A stretch of DNA of 64,000 nt from Algimonas arctica (GCF_014652695.1 NZ_BMZH01000002.1:300656-364655); one strand, 5' to 3'. Positions 52,778 through 61,287 are shown, counted from the stretch's first letter. The notes: generated by a model from the sequence alone, not told the origin. A program made the numbers and translations.

Positions 52778-54895
52778 ATGCGTAAAACGGCTCTCATTCT
52801 TACGACAATTCTGTCTCCCCTCACCGTGATCGGGACAGCCCAGGCTGAAAGCCCCTTTGGGGATGAAATTATCGTCACGGGACAATATCTCTCGATCGAT
52901 AAGGTCAATGCGGTCAAAACGCCGACGCCAATTATTGACGTGCCACAGTCGCTGACGATCATCACTGCAGACGACATTGCGGCGCAATCCTTTCTCAGCT
53001 TGGCTGATATTACGCGCTATACGCCCGGGGTAAATATTAGTCAGGGCGAAGGCCACCGCGACGCAATCATCATTCGGGGCAATCAAACGACAGCGGATTT
53101 CTTCCAAGATGGTCTGCGCGATGATGTGCAATATTTCCGTCCGCTCTATAACCTCGCGCAGGTCGAAGTTCTACGCGGGGCCAATGCATTGTTATTTGGG
53201 CGCGGGGGCGTGGGCGGGATCATTAATCGCGTGACCAAGACGCCGGATATGGCCGGTCAATTTACGGATTTGACGGCCAGTGTTGACACGTTTGGCGCCT
53301 ATTATGGGGCGCTTGATATCAATGCGCCCGTTAACGACACAGTCGGTGTGCGCATCAATGGGTTCTATGAAGGCTTGAATAACCATCGTGATTTTGTCGA
53401 TGGCACCCGTTTCGGGATCAACCCGACATTGTCCATCGCGATTACGCCGCAAACCTCCGTCGACCTATCCTATGAATATCTTGATGATGACCGCGTCGTC
53501 GACCGCGGTGTGTCGTCAGTTGCTGTTGCAAACGGCCCCGATGTTCCGCTTGAGGGCTTCGATACGACATTCTTTGGCTCACCGGACCAAAATAATACGA
53601 CGCTTCAAGCGCATATCTTACGGGCCAAGGTCGATCATCGCTTTAGTGAAAAGCTGCGCGGCAATGCCTCTGTGCAATATGCAGATTATGATAAAGCCTA
53701 CCAGAACCTCTATGCCAGTGAGAGCGTAACCCTCAATAACGGAACCATCCCGCAGGTCGAATTGGACGGCTATAGCGACACGACCCAACGCGATAACTTT
53801 CTCGCTCAAGCCAACCTGGTCGGAGAATTTGAGACGGGATCTATCGAGCACACAATTTTAGTGGGGGCTGAATATGCGTCTCAGCATTCTGATAATGCCC
53901 GTTTCGACAATGTGTTCGCGCAGAATAACGATGACCAACTCCTTTTCCCGTTCACCGATCCGCTCACAATTCCGGCCTTTGGTTTCACCTCGCCCGCGCG
54001 CAACCGCAAATCCAACGTCTATGTGTTCTCAGCCTATGCGCAGAACCAGATCGCGCTGACAGAGCAGTTTAAAGTGGTGATTGGCGGCCGGTTTGACAGT
54101 TTCGATATTGATGCGACGGACATTGCCGGAAACACGCAATTTACCCGCAAGGATGAAGAAATTACACCGCGTCTAGGCGCTATATATAAGCCCGCCGAAA
54201 ATGTTTCAATTTACACCAGTTATAGCGAAACCTTTACGCCGCGCTCTGGAGATCAATTTCTCAGCCTCACTCTTGATACAGCATCGACCCGTCCGCAATT
54301 CACAGAAAATCTTGAAGGCGGGATAAAATGGGATGTCCAACCGAACCTAAGTGTCACGGCGGCCATCTTCTCGCTAAATCGCGAAGGCTTCACAACGGTT
54401 GATCCGAATAATCAGCAAAATCTGATCACGATTGATGGGTCCAAGGTCAAGGGTGTTGAGTTGCAATTGATCGGTCAGTTAACGGATGAATGGGCTCTCA
54501 ATGCGGGTTATTCCTATTTGGATGGAGAAGTTGAGGACCTGAGTGCAACAGGGAGTATCATCGGCGTTGGGTCGCTTAACGGCAACAAACCCCGTCAGAC
54601 ACCCGAGCACACGCTCTCAGTTTGGAACACTTACGCCGTGAATGACAAGCTGGAACTCGGTCTCGGCGCAACCTATCAAGACAGCTTTTTTGTCAATGAA
54701 GACAATAGTGTTGAAGTCCCTGATTATGTCCGCTTCGATGCGGCCGCTTACTATGATGTGTCGGACACGTTGCGGTTACAGCTCAATGTCGAAAACCTGT
54801 TTGATGCAAACTATTTCCCGGACGCACACAGCAATACCAATATTTCAACGGGTGAACCGTTAAATGCCCGGATCACCGTGCAAACACGGTTCTAG
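52778..54895 (+). CDS. TonB-dependent siderophore receptor
   Basis: Outer-membrane ferric-siderophore transporter. A signal peptide (MRKTALILTTILSPLTVIGTAQA) is followed by the TonB-box/plug region: IVTGQYLSIDKVNAVKTPTPI, VPQSLTIITADDIAAQSFLSLADITRYTPGV and the plug strand VEVLRGANALLFGRGGVGGIINRVTK. A 22-strand-type barrel then runs to the end, closing in ARITVQTRF with a terminal aromatic residue. The FhuA/FpvA-type SLTIIT and TPGV motifs favour a hydroxamate or mixed siderophore, but the ligand is not set. Length is 705. Preceded by Fur-like sites and ended by a terminator. Confidence 0.94.
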   Translation: MRKTALILTTILSPLTVIGTAQAESPFGDEIIVTGQYLSIDKVNAVKTPTPIIDVPQSLTIITADDIAAQSFLSLADITRYTPGVNISQGEGHRDAIIIRGNQTTADFFQDGLRDDVQYFRPLYNLAQVEVLRGANALLFGRGGVGGIINRVTKTPDMAGQFTDLTASVDTFGAYYGALDINAPVNDTVGVRINGFYEGLNNHRDFVDGTRFGINPTLSIAITPQTSVDLSYEYLDDDRVVDRGVSSVAVANGPDVPLEGFDTTFFGSPDQNNTTLQAHILRAKVDHRFSEKLRGNASVQYADYDKAYQNLYASESVTLNNGTIPQVELDGYSDTTQRDNFLAQANLVGEFETGSIEHTILVGAEYASQHSDNARFDNVFAQNNDDQLLFPFTDPLTIPAFGFTSPARNRKSNVYVFSAYAQNQIALTEQFKVVIGGRFDSFDIDATDIAGNTQFTRKDEEITPRLGAIYKPAENVSIYTSYSETFTPRSGDQFLSLTLDTASTRPQFTENLEGGIKWDVQPNLSVTAAIFSLNREGFTTVDPNNQQNLITIDGSKVKGVELQLIGQLTDEWALNAGYSYLDGEVEDLSATGSIIGVGSLNGNKPRQTPEHTLSVWNTYAVNDKLELGLGATYQDSFFVNEDNSVEVPDYVRFDAAAYYDVSDTLRLQLNVENLFDANYFPDAHSNTNISTGEPLNARITVQTRF

Positions 54896-54910
54896 CCGGC
54901 GTCAGATATA

Positions 54911-54938
54911 AAAAAGCCCGCCATTGAGCGGGCTTTTT
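54911..54938. terminator. Bidirectional rho-independent terminator
   Basis: Stem AAAAAGCCCGC/GCGGGCTTTTT with a six-base loop (54911-54921 and 54928-54938). A- and T-runs on both sides serve the TonB receptor gene and the convergent BLUF gene. Confidence 0.9.
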
Positions 54939-54955
54939 TTGATGCTGGCGGAGGC

Positions 54956-55426
54956 TTAAGCGTTAACGGTCTCTTTGGCCTCGGGTTCATCCGTGTAAAA
55001 CTCATCCATAAACAGCGTGAATATCCGACGCCCTGCACTCATATCTTGGTCTAGTTCTGTCCCCAGAGAGCTCCGGTGGATCGCTCGGGTTAAGGTTGGC
55101 AAAAGGCCCGATGGGATCGGTTCATAAGCCATTTTCCAATCATTAAAGGCGCGAACGTCAATGTCGCCTTCATGGAGAATACGAACATTCGTGTGACGTG
55201 GGTCGTTTTGAATGGTGTGAAACAAATCCATAATGACGTCTGTCTCTCCCTCAATAATTTGGAGAAACTGTTTATGATCGTAACACAGTAAGCCCGTGAC
55301 GTTCCATTTTGCGTTTTTCTGGCGGGCCTGATCGAGCAGAGACCTGACGCCTTCCGCTGTCAGCGGGACGGGCGTCTCGCTGCTGTAGACAAGCTCAAGT
55401 AACAGAGGGGTAGGGTCAGGGGTCAA
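54956..55426 (-). CDS. BLUF domain blue-light sensor protein
   Basis: A 156-residue BLUF protein; the domain fills residues about 8-102. Key flavin-pocket residues are present: Tyr14 (LVYSS), Asn38 (QKNAKWNVTGLL), Gln56 (FLQIIEG) and Trp97 (DWKMAY). These correspond to Tyr21, Asn45, Gln63 and Trp104 of AppA. A C-terminal helical extension of about 55 residues (FTLFMDEFYTDEP) lacks an enzymatic output domain. The start codon is TTG at 55426, because an in-frame stop lies just upstream. It may pass a blue-light signal to a partner. It follows the LRAT-like gene on the same strand. Confidence 0.9.
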   Translation of the reverse strand: MTPDPTPLLLELVYSSETPVPLTAEGVRSLLDQARQKNAKWNVTGLLCYDHKQFLQIIEGETDVIMDLFHTIQNDPRHTNVRILHEGDIDVRAFNDWKMAYEPIPSGLLPTLTRAIHRSSLGTELDQDMSAGRRIFTLFMDEFYTDEPEAKETVNA

Positions 55427-55526
55427 ATGTCAGATCCAGATTTTAGCCGTCAAACGTGACGTCGTCATAAGCTCATACGCAACAGCGGCCAGACGAGTTT
55501 TCATTTTTACAAAATCGCCGCGTGAT

Positions 55527-55898
55527 TTACCTAAGATGGCGGCCAAGATCAAACGGGCCGAGTTGCGAAGACCGGGCCTCACCTGACACGCACCAACTGA
55601 CAAAATGCTCGCAATTCCGGGCGATCGGATTGTACCGCTGGCCCATACGGCCACGCGCCCGAACGACGACTTCTGTGCCGGAGAGGGATGAGGCGTAGGC
55701 GACGGCGCGGACAGCCCGCCCGCCGGAAAAATCGGCAAGATCAGTTTCCATTACCCGCCCATATCGGGCGGAACTATGGATAACGGTGCCATATCCTGTG
55801 GCAATTCCAACATGGTCAAACAGGCCGCGAATACGGATCGCGAGCAGTGAGCCTGCCGGATAGAGGCGGGTAGCGCGTTCATAAGGGTAGCGGCTCAT
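55527..55898 (-). CDS. Lecithin retinol acyltransferase (LRAT)-like NlpC/P60-superfamily protein
   Basis: A 123-residue protein from ATG 55898 with the LRAT/HRASLS pattern: GLFDHVGIATGYGTVIHSS (catalytic His) and RNCEHFVSWCVSGEARSSQ (the NCEHF box with catalytic Cys). Such circularly permuted NlpC/P60 enzymes act as phospholipid acyltransferases or amidases. The frame ends soon after the Cys box; a +1 frame that stays open to 55430 would extend it by about 40 residues to the immediate start of the BLUF gene. Either a real short C-terminus or a frameshift is possible. Confidence 0.72.
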   Translation of the reverse strand: MSRYPYERATRLYPAGSLLAIRIRGLFDHVGIATGYGTVIHSSARYGRVMETDLADFSGGRAVRAVAYASSLSGTEVVVRARGRMGQRYNPIARNCEHFVSWCVSGEARSSQLGPFDLGRHLR

Positions 55899-55934
55899 CA
55901 GAGGATGATAGCTATTCCGGTCCAAAACGCAAAC

Positions 55935-55949
55935 CCCCGGCCTTCGGGG
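55935..55949 (-). terminator. Possible terminator of the glycine-zipper gene
   Basis: Hairpin CCCCG/CGGGG with a five-base loop (55935-55939 and 55945-55949), followed on the minus strand by a T-rich stretch. It is short but well placed after the stop at 55996. Confidence 0.45.
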
Positions 55950-55995
55950 ATGATCGAAGACCGGGCGTTACGCCTGAAATCAGGGTCGGATAGGT

Positions 55996-56364
55996 TTAAG
56001 AGCGGCGTTCGCCATTCTCATAAAACGTCCGGCTCGTCCCTTTTTCAAAATAGTAGTAGCGTTGTGAGTTATTGTCGTAATAACGCGTTGTTTTGTCTAG
56101 CATAGGCGCTTGGACTGTCGCACCAACAACGGCTTTGTCTTTGTTGTTGCCGTGAATGGCACCAATAATGCCGCCGACAACGGCACCCGCTGCGGCGCCT
56201 TCACCAACTTTAACGTCGCCAGATACAGCGCCTACACCAGCGCCAACTGCGGCACCTGCGGCCGCACCACCGAGCGCGTTACGCTCGACATTACCCGTAG
56301 TAGAACATGCCGCAATTGACAGAGCAGCAAGCGAAAGAACACCAGTTTTGATAAGGGTTGTCAT
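55996..56364 (-). CDS. Glycine-zipper lipoprotein
   Basis: ATG 56364 gives a signal peptide with lipobox SIAAC. Gly/Ala-rich zipper repeats follow (NALGGAAAGAAVGAGVGAVSG and EGAAAGAVVGGIIGAIHGNN), typical of YMGG/SlyB-like outer-membrane lipoproteins. A short Tyr-rich C-terminal part is RYYDNNSQRYYYFEKGTSRTFYENGERR. 122 residues. It probably packs in the membrane or helps assembly of surface structures. An ATG at 56376 would add four residues before the signal peptide. Confidence 0.8.
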   Translation of the reverse strand: MTTLIKTGVLSLAALSIAACSTTGNVERNALGGAAAGAAVGAGVGAVSGDVKVGEGAAAGAVVGGIIGAIHGNNKDKAVVGATVQAPMLDKTTRYYDNNSQRYYYFEKGTSRTFYENGERRS

Positions 56365-56512
56365 AATAATCTCCATTGTCCCATAAGCGGGAAGGCCCCA
56401 AAGCCTCGTTCAGGTATGTAACGTCTAATTCTGTGAACGGTTCCTACGCGTATATATATGACGAGAAAATGAGCCGATCCTAAAATTTGCGTCATAAACA
56501 TAAAGGGCGAGT

Positions 56513-56959
56513 ATGATCGTTGACCCCATCCACCAGACTCTCTTGAGTTCAATAAACTTTGCGGTCATGCCCGCGTGGGCCTTGTTGATTGTCGCGCCGC
56601 GATGGCGCTGGACTGATCGGCTCATACATAGTGGGCTTTACCCCGTGATATTGGGCCTCACCTATATCGGGTTTATGGTCTGCGCGATAAAATTTGGGAC
56701 GAATAGCGAACCCGTTAATTTCACCACGGTTGAAGGAATCGCGGCAATCTTCACGCATCCGTTTGGTCTATTGACCGCGTGGGTGCATTATCTGGTTTTC
56801 GATTTGTTTGTGGGCATGTGGGAAGCCCGCGATGCGCGGCGACGCGGCATGAGCCATTTTGCGCTTATTCCCTGCCTCGTCCTGACCTTTATGGCCGGAC
56901 CGGCAGGATTGCTGCTCTATTTCGGGCTGCGCCGAAAATGGGCGCTTGAGACAGACTAA
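56513..56959 (+). CDS. ABA4-like (DUF4281) membrane protein
   Basis: A 148-residue protein with four hydrophobic helices. Its middle part EGIAAIFTHPFGLLTAWVHYLVFDLFVGMWEARDARRRGMSHF is the ABA4/DUF4281 signature, named for the plant protein needed for neoxanthin formation. In bacteria the role is unknown and may be carotenoid- or lipid-related. No carotenoid genes are visible in this window. It is divergent from the glycine-zipper gene and convergent with the IalB gene with ten bases between stops. Confidence 0.8.
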   Translation: MIVDPIHQTLLSSINFAVMPAWALLIVAPRWRWTDRLIHSGLYPVILGLTYIGFMVCAIKFGTNSEPVNFTTVEGIAAIFTHPFGLLTAWVHYLVFDLFVGMWEARDARRRGMSHFALIPCLVLTFMAGPAGLLLYFGLRRKWALETD

Positions 56960-56969
56960 CGCCGGCTCA

Positions 56970-57485
56970 CTATCCGCACAGAGATTTGGACTGGCGCAAG
57001 GCGGCAGTCACACCTTTAAGACTGAAATTATAGGACACTTCAGTCCCACGCGCAGAGACGGCTTCGACCGTCATATTGGCGCCGGACCGCATTTGGTTGA
57101 CTAAACGGCGTTCATCCGATGTTTCGGAAATAAAGGCTTCATTCGCGGCACCATACATGGTGACAGCGGTCGATCCGACGCGTGCCTTCGGGGACCGGGC
57201 GGGTTTCAGCTCAAACCCGGTCATGAGGGAGGGTTGTTCCGTGGCTTCGCCGTTGGCCCAGTTGGACAATAAAAAGAAAATATCGCCGTGATTAACACTG
57301 GTCGGCGCCAATGTTGTGGCGCGACTGACAGCGTAGCAAGTTTTGGCCCGTCCATCCCCGCGCGTATAAACCGTCCAGTCACTATGTTGGCCTTCGAGCT
57401 TCGGCGTATTGGCCAATGCGGACACAGGGATAAGCGCGGGAGACAGGCTCGCAGTGATGAGGGCGGAGAGGATGAGGCGTTTCAT
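56970..57485 (-). CDS. Invasion-associated locus B (IalB) family protein
   Basis: A signal peptide (SALITASLSPALIPVSALA) is followed by an IalB-type domain: SDWTVYTRGDGRAKTCYAVSRATTLAPTS, FFLLSNWANGEATEQPSLMTGFEL and MRSGANMTVEAVSARGTEVSYNFSLKG. It ends in ALRQSKSLCG. 171 residues, periplasmic. Despite its name the family is widespread in free-living alphaproteobacteria and its role is unclear. Confidence 0.85.
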   Translation of the reverse strand: MKRLILSALITASLSPALIPVSALANTPKLEGQHSDWTVYTRGDGRAKTCYAVSRATTLAPTSVNHGDIFFLLSNWANGEATEQPSLMTGFELKPARSPKARVGSTAVTMYGAANEAFISETSDERRLVNQMRSGANMTVEAVSARGTEVSYNFSLKGVTAALRQSKSLCG

Positions 57486-57563
57486 AAGGCCATATAGAGC
57501 GCGAACAGGCTTAATTGTCGCTTAACATCCGCATGATTTCTGCAGTGGACAGCAGTGAGACAG

Positions 57564-58085
57564 TTATCCGTTTTGGCCAAGTCCCGTTCTTTTCTTGATC
57601 CCCGGTTGGCCTCGACGCCTTTGAACCAAGGGCCGCGGCGCGTGGCTGCCAAACAGGATTGAGCGATCATAAAGCGTTATTGCGGCGGCCAACCCGACAT
57701 TCAAGCAAAACGCCGTCGGGATTTTGACAATATGGGCGCAAGCCGCCTGCACGGGTTGGGAAAGAGAGCCTTTTTCAGGCCCCAAAATATAAGCGGCATT
57801 GAGCGGATGACGAAAACTGGGCAGATCAATCGCATCCTCGGTCAGTTCTACCCCGACCAGAACGCAGTTCTCAGGCAATACCATAGCGTCAAAACTCGGA
57901 CATTGATAATAAGGCAAATGCGTAGACGACCCGGAGGTATCCGTCTGTCGCACGCTTTTATCGTCGAGCTCAGACCCCACCGTAAACGCAAAGCTGGCTC
58001 CGAACGCATGGCCTGTACGTAGGATCACGCCGAGATTATGCGCCTTGCTGAGGCCTTCGCTGCCAATACCAAAATAACCGCGCAT
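57564..58085 (-). CDS. TrmH/SpoU family RNA methyltransferase
   Basis: A knotted-fold 2'-O-methylase: NLGVILRTGHAFGASFAF (motif 1, Asn and Arg), AAYILGPEKGSLS (motif 2, Glu) and VKIPTAFCLNVGLAAAITLYDR (motif 3). 173 residues, near the minimum for the family and without an N-terminal extension. It probably methylates a tRNA ribose (TrmL/TrmH-like); the target is not evident. Its ATG lies three bases past the stop of the MFS gene, and both are on the minus strand. Confidence 0.9.
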   Translation of the reverse strand: MRGYFGIGSEGLSKAHNLGVILRTGHAFGASFAFTVGSELDDKSVRQTDTSGSSTHLPYYQCPSFDAMVLPENCVLVGVELTEDAIDLPSFRHPLNAAYILGPEKGSLSQPVQAACAHIVKIPTAFCLNVGLAAAITLYDRSILFGSHAPRPLVQRRRGQPGIKKRTGLGQNG

Positions 58086-58087
58086 GA

Positions 58088-59410
58088 TTATGCCACTCCC
58101 GGCTGTTGTCGTTCGACTGGTTTGATGGAGCGGTAGACGGCGTAACTGGCGACACAGAGGCTTCCCAGTATTATCAGCCAGAACGGCACGGTCGGTCCAA
58201 GCGCGAGCGCGCCCAAACCGATTAGACCAAAAGTGGTGAGGTTGACGAATAGGTTGAGTAAGACAGACCCCGCGCTCATCAACCGGGCGCGGATTGCAGG
58301 ATCACTGCGACGCTGAGCCATGGCTTGCAACGGCACGACGAAGATTCCGTTACAAATGGATGCGCCAACCAGCATCATGATAAAAACGGGGGAATGTGGG
58401 TCGGCGATAAAATCACCAACCGGGCCAAATTCGGCCTCTCCCTGATAAAGCGGCATCGGCACGAGGACGAGGGCGAGCGTGAATAGTGTCACGCCAATAA
58501 TTCCAAAGGCCGACAGGCGCACGGCTTCGGGTCCCCAGATTCTCATATTCCCGACGACCAACACGAACAGCGACCCGACGAGAATGCCAATGGTGGAACT
58601 CGCCAACAAGATTTGTAGTGCTTGCTCATTATAGCCCATCGTTCCTCCGACTAAATCCGGCAAGGTCGTCACGAACACGGTCGACAGGCCGTAGAACCAC
58701 GCCACCCCCAATAAGGGGCGCAACACGTCGGGATGGGAGAAGGCTTTTTTGAGCACGCTGATTGTGGCTGTAATCGGCTCATAATTGATCTTGAGGTCCG
58801 GCGTTGGCGCCGGGGCGGCCGGCGTGAATTCAGCGGCAAACCAGCCAAAAACGGCGAAAATGACGAGGATAAGACTTAAGGTCGCGCTCCCCATCGACAG
58901 TACGAACAGACCGACGATGGTTGCAATCAATAAAGTCGCGAATTGAAACCCACTCATCAGCGCATTGCCGCGGATGAGTTCTTTTTCGGTTAGCCATTGC
59001 GGCAGGACGGCATTTTTTGTCGGGGAAAAGAACGCCGATTGTGCGCCCATTAAGCCCAATGCCAGTGCGAGAATATGAATGTTCTCGAAATAAAACCCGA
59101 GAGCGGCAATCAACATAATCACGACTTCGGCCCGTTTGACCCAGCGGAAGATCACACCCCGGTCGACCTTATCAGCAATCTGTCCGGCAATGGCGCAAAG
59201 AATCGTGAACGGTCCGGTGAAGATGAGAGCCGCGACAGGGACTCGCACTCCGCTGGGCAGATCGGAGAGGAAAATAACCCCGCCAAATGTAATCAGAGCA
59301 ATCAGAGCATTTTTTAGCGCATTATCGTTGAAGGTCCCCAGCTGAAACAGGGTGAAGAGTGGCAAAAATCGCCGAGAAAACGTCAGCCCGGTCTCTGGAT
59401 GTCGGCTCAT
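58088..59410 (-). CDS. MFS transporter, LplT-like (lysophospholipid transporter family)
   Basis: A 440-residue protein with 12 predicted helices. The LplT/Aas-type motifs are FQLGTFNDNALKNALIALI at the N-terminus and LGLMGAQSAFFSPTKNAVLPQWL after helix 4. FRWVKRAEVVIMLIAALGF lies between. Known members flip lyso-phospholipids across the inner membrane for re-acylation. The presence of a PlsC-type acyltransferase at 60.3-61.1 kb fits a lipid role, though two genes lie between. It heads an operon with the TrmH-family gene. Confidence 0.85.
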   Translation of the reverse strand: MSRHPETGLTFSRRFLPLFTLFQLGTFNDNALKNALIALITFGGVIFLSDLPSGVRVPVAALIFTGPFTILCAIAGQIADKVDRGVIFRWVKRAEVVIMLIAALGFYFENIHILALALGLMGAQSAFFSPTKNAVLPQWLTEKELIRGNALMSGFQFATLLIATIVGLFVLSMGSATLSLILVIFAVFGWFAAEFTPAAPAPTPDLKINYEPITATISVLKKAFSHPDVLRPLLGVAWFYGLSTVFVTTLPDLVGGTMGYNEQALQILLASSTIGILVGSLFVLVVGNMRIWGPEAVRLSAFGIIGVTLFTLALVLVPMPLYQGEAEFGPVGDFIADPHSPVFIMMLVGASICNGIFVVPLQAMAQRRSDPAIRARLMSAGSVLLNLFVNLTTFGLIGLGALALGPTVPFWLIILGSLCVASYAVYRSIKPVERQQPGVA

Positions 59411-59600
59411 AAGGGGGCTTTCAATGTCTTTGATTCAGGATGGGGGTCTTTTGGGTCAAAATCGGCCATAAATTATGCCCGAGAGACCTATCCATTGTTG
59501 TGTTCGTTGAAGAATCTTTACCGTAAAAAGTCAGATTGTCGAAATTTAACTGACAATCGTCACGTTCGATCGTGAAATGGGAATTTTACATCAAACATAC

Positions 59601-59644
59601 AAAAGTAACCTTGACGTTACATATGTAACGTATAGGTTACTTTT
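59601..59644. promoter_or_regulatory. 44-bp near-perfect inverted repeat, probable operator of the downstream XRE module
   Basis: Left half 59601-59622 and right half 59623-59644 are reverse complements except at two positions. The core CGTTACATATGTAACG (59615-59630) is flanked by AAAAGTAACC and GGTTACTTTT. The repeat ends 17 bases before the ATG at 59662; AAAGGAG lies at 59650-59656. It therefore covers the expected promoter or leader. A further 7-base inverted repeat GATTGTC/GACAATC lies upstream at 59534-59558. Confidence 0.75.
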
Positions 59645-59661
59645 CAATAAAGGAGATTTGC

Positions 59662-60105
59662 ATGGCCGATATCGAAAAACTGGTTCAAGATCGCACCCGT
59701 ATTGTCTTCATAATGGCGAGCACATTCGCCTTATGGCAAGGAAGTGATATCGTTACGCAAGTCGCTGCGATGGATAGCGTCCTCTTTTTATACGCCAGTC
59801 TCGCGAAAATATTTGGAGCCATAGCCTACGCACTTTCCGCCTTGCTTCTCTTGCTATTTTACAAACGTGTAAACAGAGCCAAGGCGGCCATGACCCTCAA
59901 AGACGACTGGAATAGGCTGTCGAAAGGTTTAGCCGTGCAATACGGATTTTTCTTTATGATCGCCGCAACCGTAATCATGTATGCGGTGGCAATGTTTTGG
60001 GACCTGCCTGTAATGGCGGTTTTACAAGGATTAATACTTGTTGGCGTTACGGCGACCCTTCTTGCGTTTGGGATATTGCAAGGCTCAAGTGACGGCGTAA
60101 AATGA
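59662..60105 (+). CDS. Four-helix membrane protein of unknown function (XRE partner)
   Basis: 147 residues with four hydrophobic helices (about 12-32, 40-66, 90-115, 117-140). It starts MADIEKLVQDRTRIVFIMA; a cytoplasmic loop holds NRAKAAMTLKDDWNRLSKG between helices 2 and 3. It resembles the DUF2178/DUF2975-type membrane proteins that precede small XRE regulators, but I cannot confirm the family. Its TGA overlaps the XRE gene ATG (ATGA). The 44-bp inverted repeat lies directly upstream. Possible membrane sensor or target of the XRE regulator. Confidence 0.72.
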   Translation: MADIEKLVQDRTRIVFIMASTFALWQGSDIVTQVAAMDSVLFLYASLAKIFGAIAYALSALLLLLFYKRVNRAKAAMTLKDDWNRLSKGLAVQYGFFFMIAATVIMYAVAMFWDLPVMAVLQGLILVGVTATLLAFGILQGSSDGVK

Positions 60106-60329
60106 GCACACCACGCCCGCCGTCTTTAGAAAACAAGTTGCGACAATTTCGTGTTGACGCTGGATTAACGCAACAAGGTCTTGCGGAAAAAGTGGGTGTA
60201 ACCCGCAAAACCATTAATACTGTTGAAAATTCAATTTTTATTCCTTCGACGGTTTTATCGCTTAAGCTGGCCCGCGCCCTGAATACAGACGTTCATTCTC
60301 TATTCCAATTGCCCGACATATTGGAATAA
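60102..60329 (+). CDS. Small XRE/YozG-type helix-turn-helix regulator
   Basis: 75 residues, almost entirely one HTH domain: LENKLRQFRVDAGLTQQGLAEKVGVTRKTINTVENSIFIPSTVLSLKLARAL. The family usually reads ENGRYxPS at the turn; here it is ENSIFIPS, so contacts may differ. Translationally coupled with the membrane gene by ATGA. Likely represses or activates its own operon through the 44-bp repeat, by analogy with YozG-like pairs. Confidence 0.88.
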   Translation: MSTPRPPSLENKLRQFRVDAGLTQQGLAEKVGVTRKTINTVENSIFIPSTVLSLKLARALNTDVHSLFQLPDILE

Positions 60330-60338
60330 CGCGGATAA

Positions 60339-61130
60339 TTATACTTTCCGATTAATCCTATCTTGCGCAACGGAATTGAGTTCCATTTTGCCAATCTTGG
60401 CCGGATCCAGCGCGCCAAGGTTGTCCAGATCAAGCAGTTCGATGGAGCGCGTTTCGATCCGGTCTTGCAAAATTACCATAAACTCATCCTTTCCCAGTCC
60501 GGGCGGGATCGGCGCTAGAAATTCAAGCTTAGCAAGACCGGGGTGTTTCACCCAATCGGTCATGTTCCAGCGTTGGCCCAGATTGGTCGCAACGGGCACG
60601 ACCGGGCAGTTGAAATCCTCCTGCATATGCCAGACCCCCTTCTTATAGGGGTGATGGGTCCCGACTTGTGAGAGGTGCCCTTCGGGATAGATTAAGATGC
60701 GCCGCCCTTGTTCGCGCACGGTTTTACTGACCTCGGCCATGCGGGCGCGGGTCGCGGGGCCACCGCAGCTTTCCACAACAATGGCGTTCATTTTCGCCAG
60801 AATGACTTTGATCAGCCAGAATTTCTCTAAATGATCGCCTGTCACAAATGACAGATCATCAAATTGATGAAACATGATGAGGCCGTCACCATAGGACTGA
60901 TGTTTGGCCGCAAGAATGACAGGGCCGTCCGTCGGGACGTTCGCGTGACCTGTGACCTCGACTTTGATTCCGGCAATCACGCGCATCGCCCAGCGCATAA
61001 GCTTGGTGTAATGCCGGAGGCTACTCATCAACAATTTTCGGCCTGGAACAAGGCTGAAGACGACGCCGATTACAGCATAAAGCGCCGTTACCGCGTAAAA
61101 GAAGAGATTGAAAAGTGTCGAGCGAACCAT
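60339..61130 (-). CDS. plsC: 1-acyl-sn-glycerol-3-phosphate acyltransferase family protein
   Basis: PlsC-type membrane acyltransferase of phosphatidic acid synthesis. An N-terminal hydrophobic helix (LFNLFFYAVTALYAVIGVVFS) precedes the HX4D motif in AKHQSYGDGLIMF, the acceptor motif in ILIYPEGHLSQVG (usual FPEGTRS), and the later CPVVPVATNLG block. 263 residues. A C-terminal extension IETRSIELLDLDNLGALD is present. It is convergent with the XRE gene with nine bases between stops. Substrate may be lysophosphatidate or another lysolipid. Confidence 0.88.
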   Translation of the reverse strand: MVRSTLFNLFFYAVTALYAVIGVVFSLVPGRKLLMSSLRHYTKLMRWAMRVIAGIKVEVTGHANVPTDGPVILAAKHQSYGDGLIMFHQFDDLSFVTGDHLEKFWLIKVILAKMNAIVVESCGGPATRARMAEVSKTVREQGRRILIYPEGHLSQVGTHHPYKKGVWHMQEDFNCPVVPVATNLGQRWNMTDWVKHPGLAKLEFLAPIPPGLGKDEFMVILQDRIETRSIELLDLDNLGALDPAKIGKMELNSVAQDRINRKV

Positions 61131-61287
61131 AAAGCGCGTTTGGCGGGCGTTTTGCGCCTTGTCCAGCTTTGCCCCGTCGATGTTCGCTTTGTCCCCGCCT
61201 GTCCTGCCTTTGCCCTAGCTTGTCTTCCCTTTGCAATGTGGGTGACAGCCTCTATGCCTATTCCAAACATAAGTCGGGGAAGAGGTT

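Noticed and set aside
55430-55738. Independent small gene in the +1 frame of the LRAT-like gene.
   Set aside because: Its first half is out-of-frame LRAT sequence with Pro/Ser-rich shadow composition; only the last 40 residues could be meaningful, as discussed in the frameshift finding.
59662-60329. Toxin-antitoxin reading of the membrane-protein/XRE pair.
   Set aside because: The membrane protein is a four-helix protein of 147 residues, unlike small membrane toxins, and the pair fits known membrane-protein/YozG-type regulator arrangements better.
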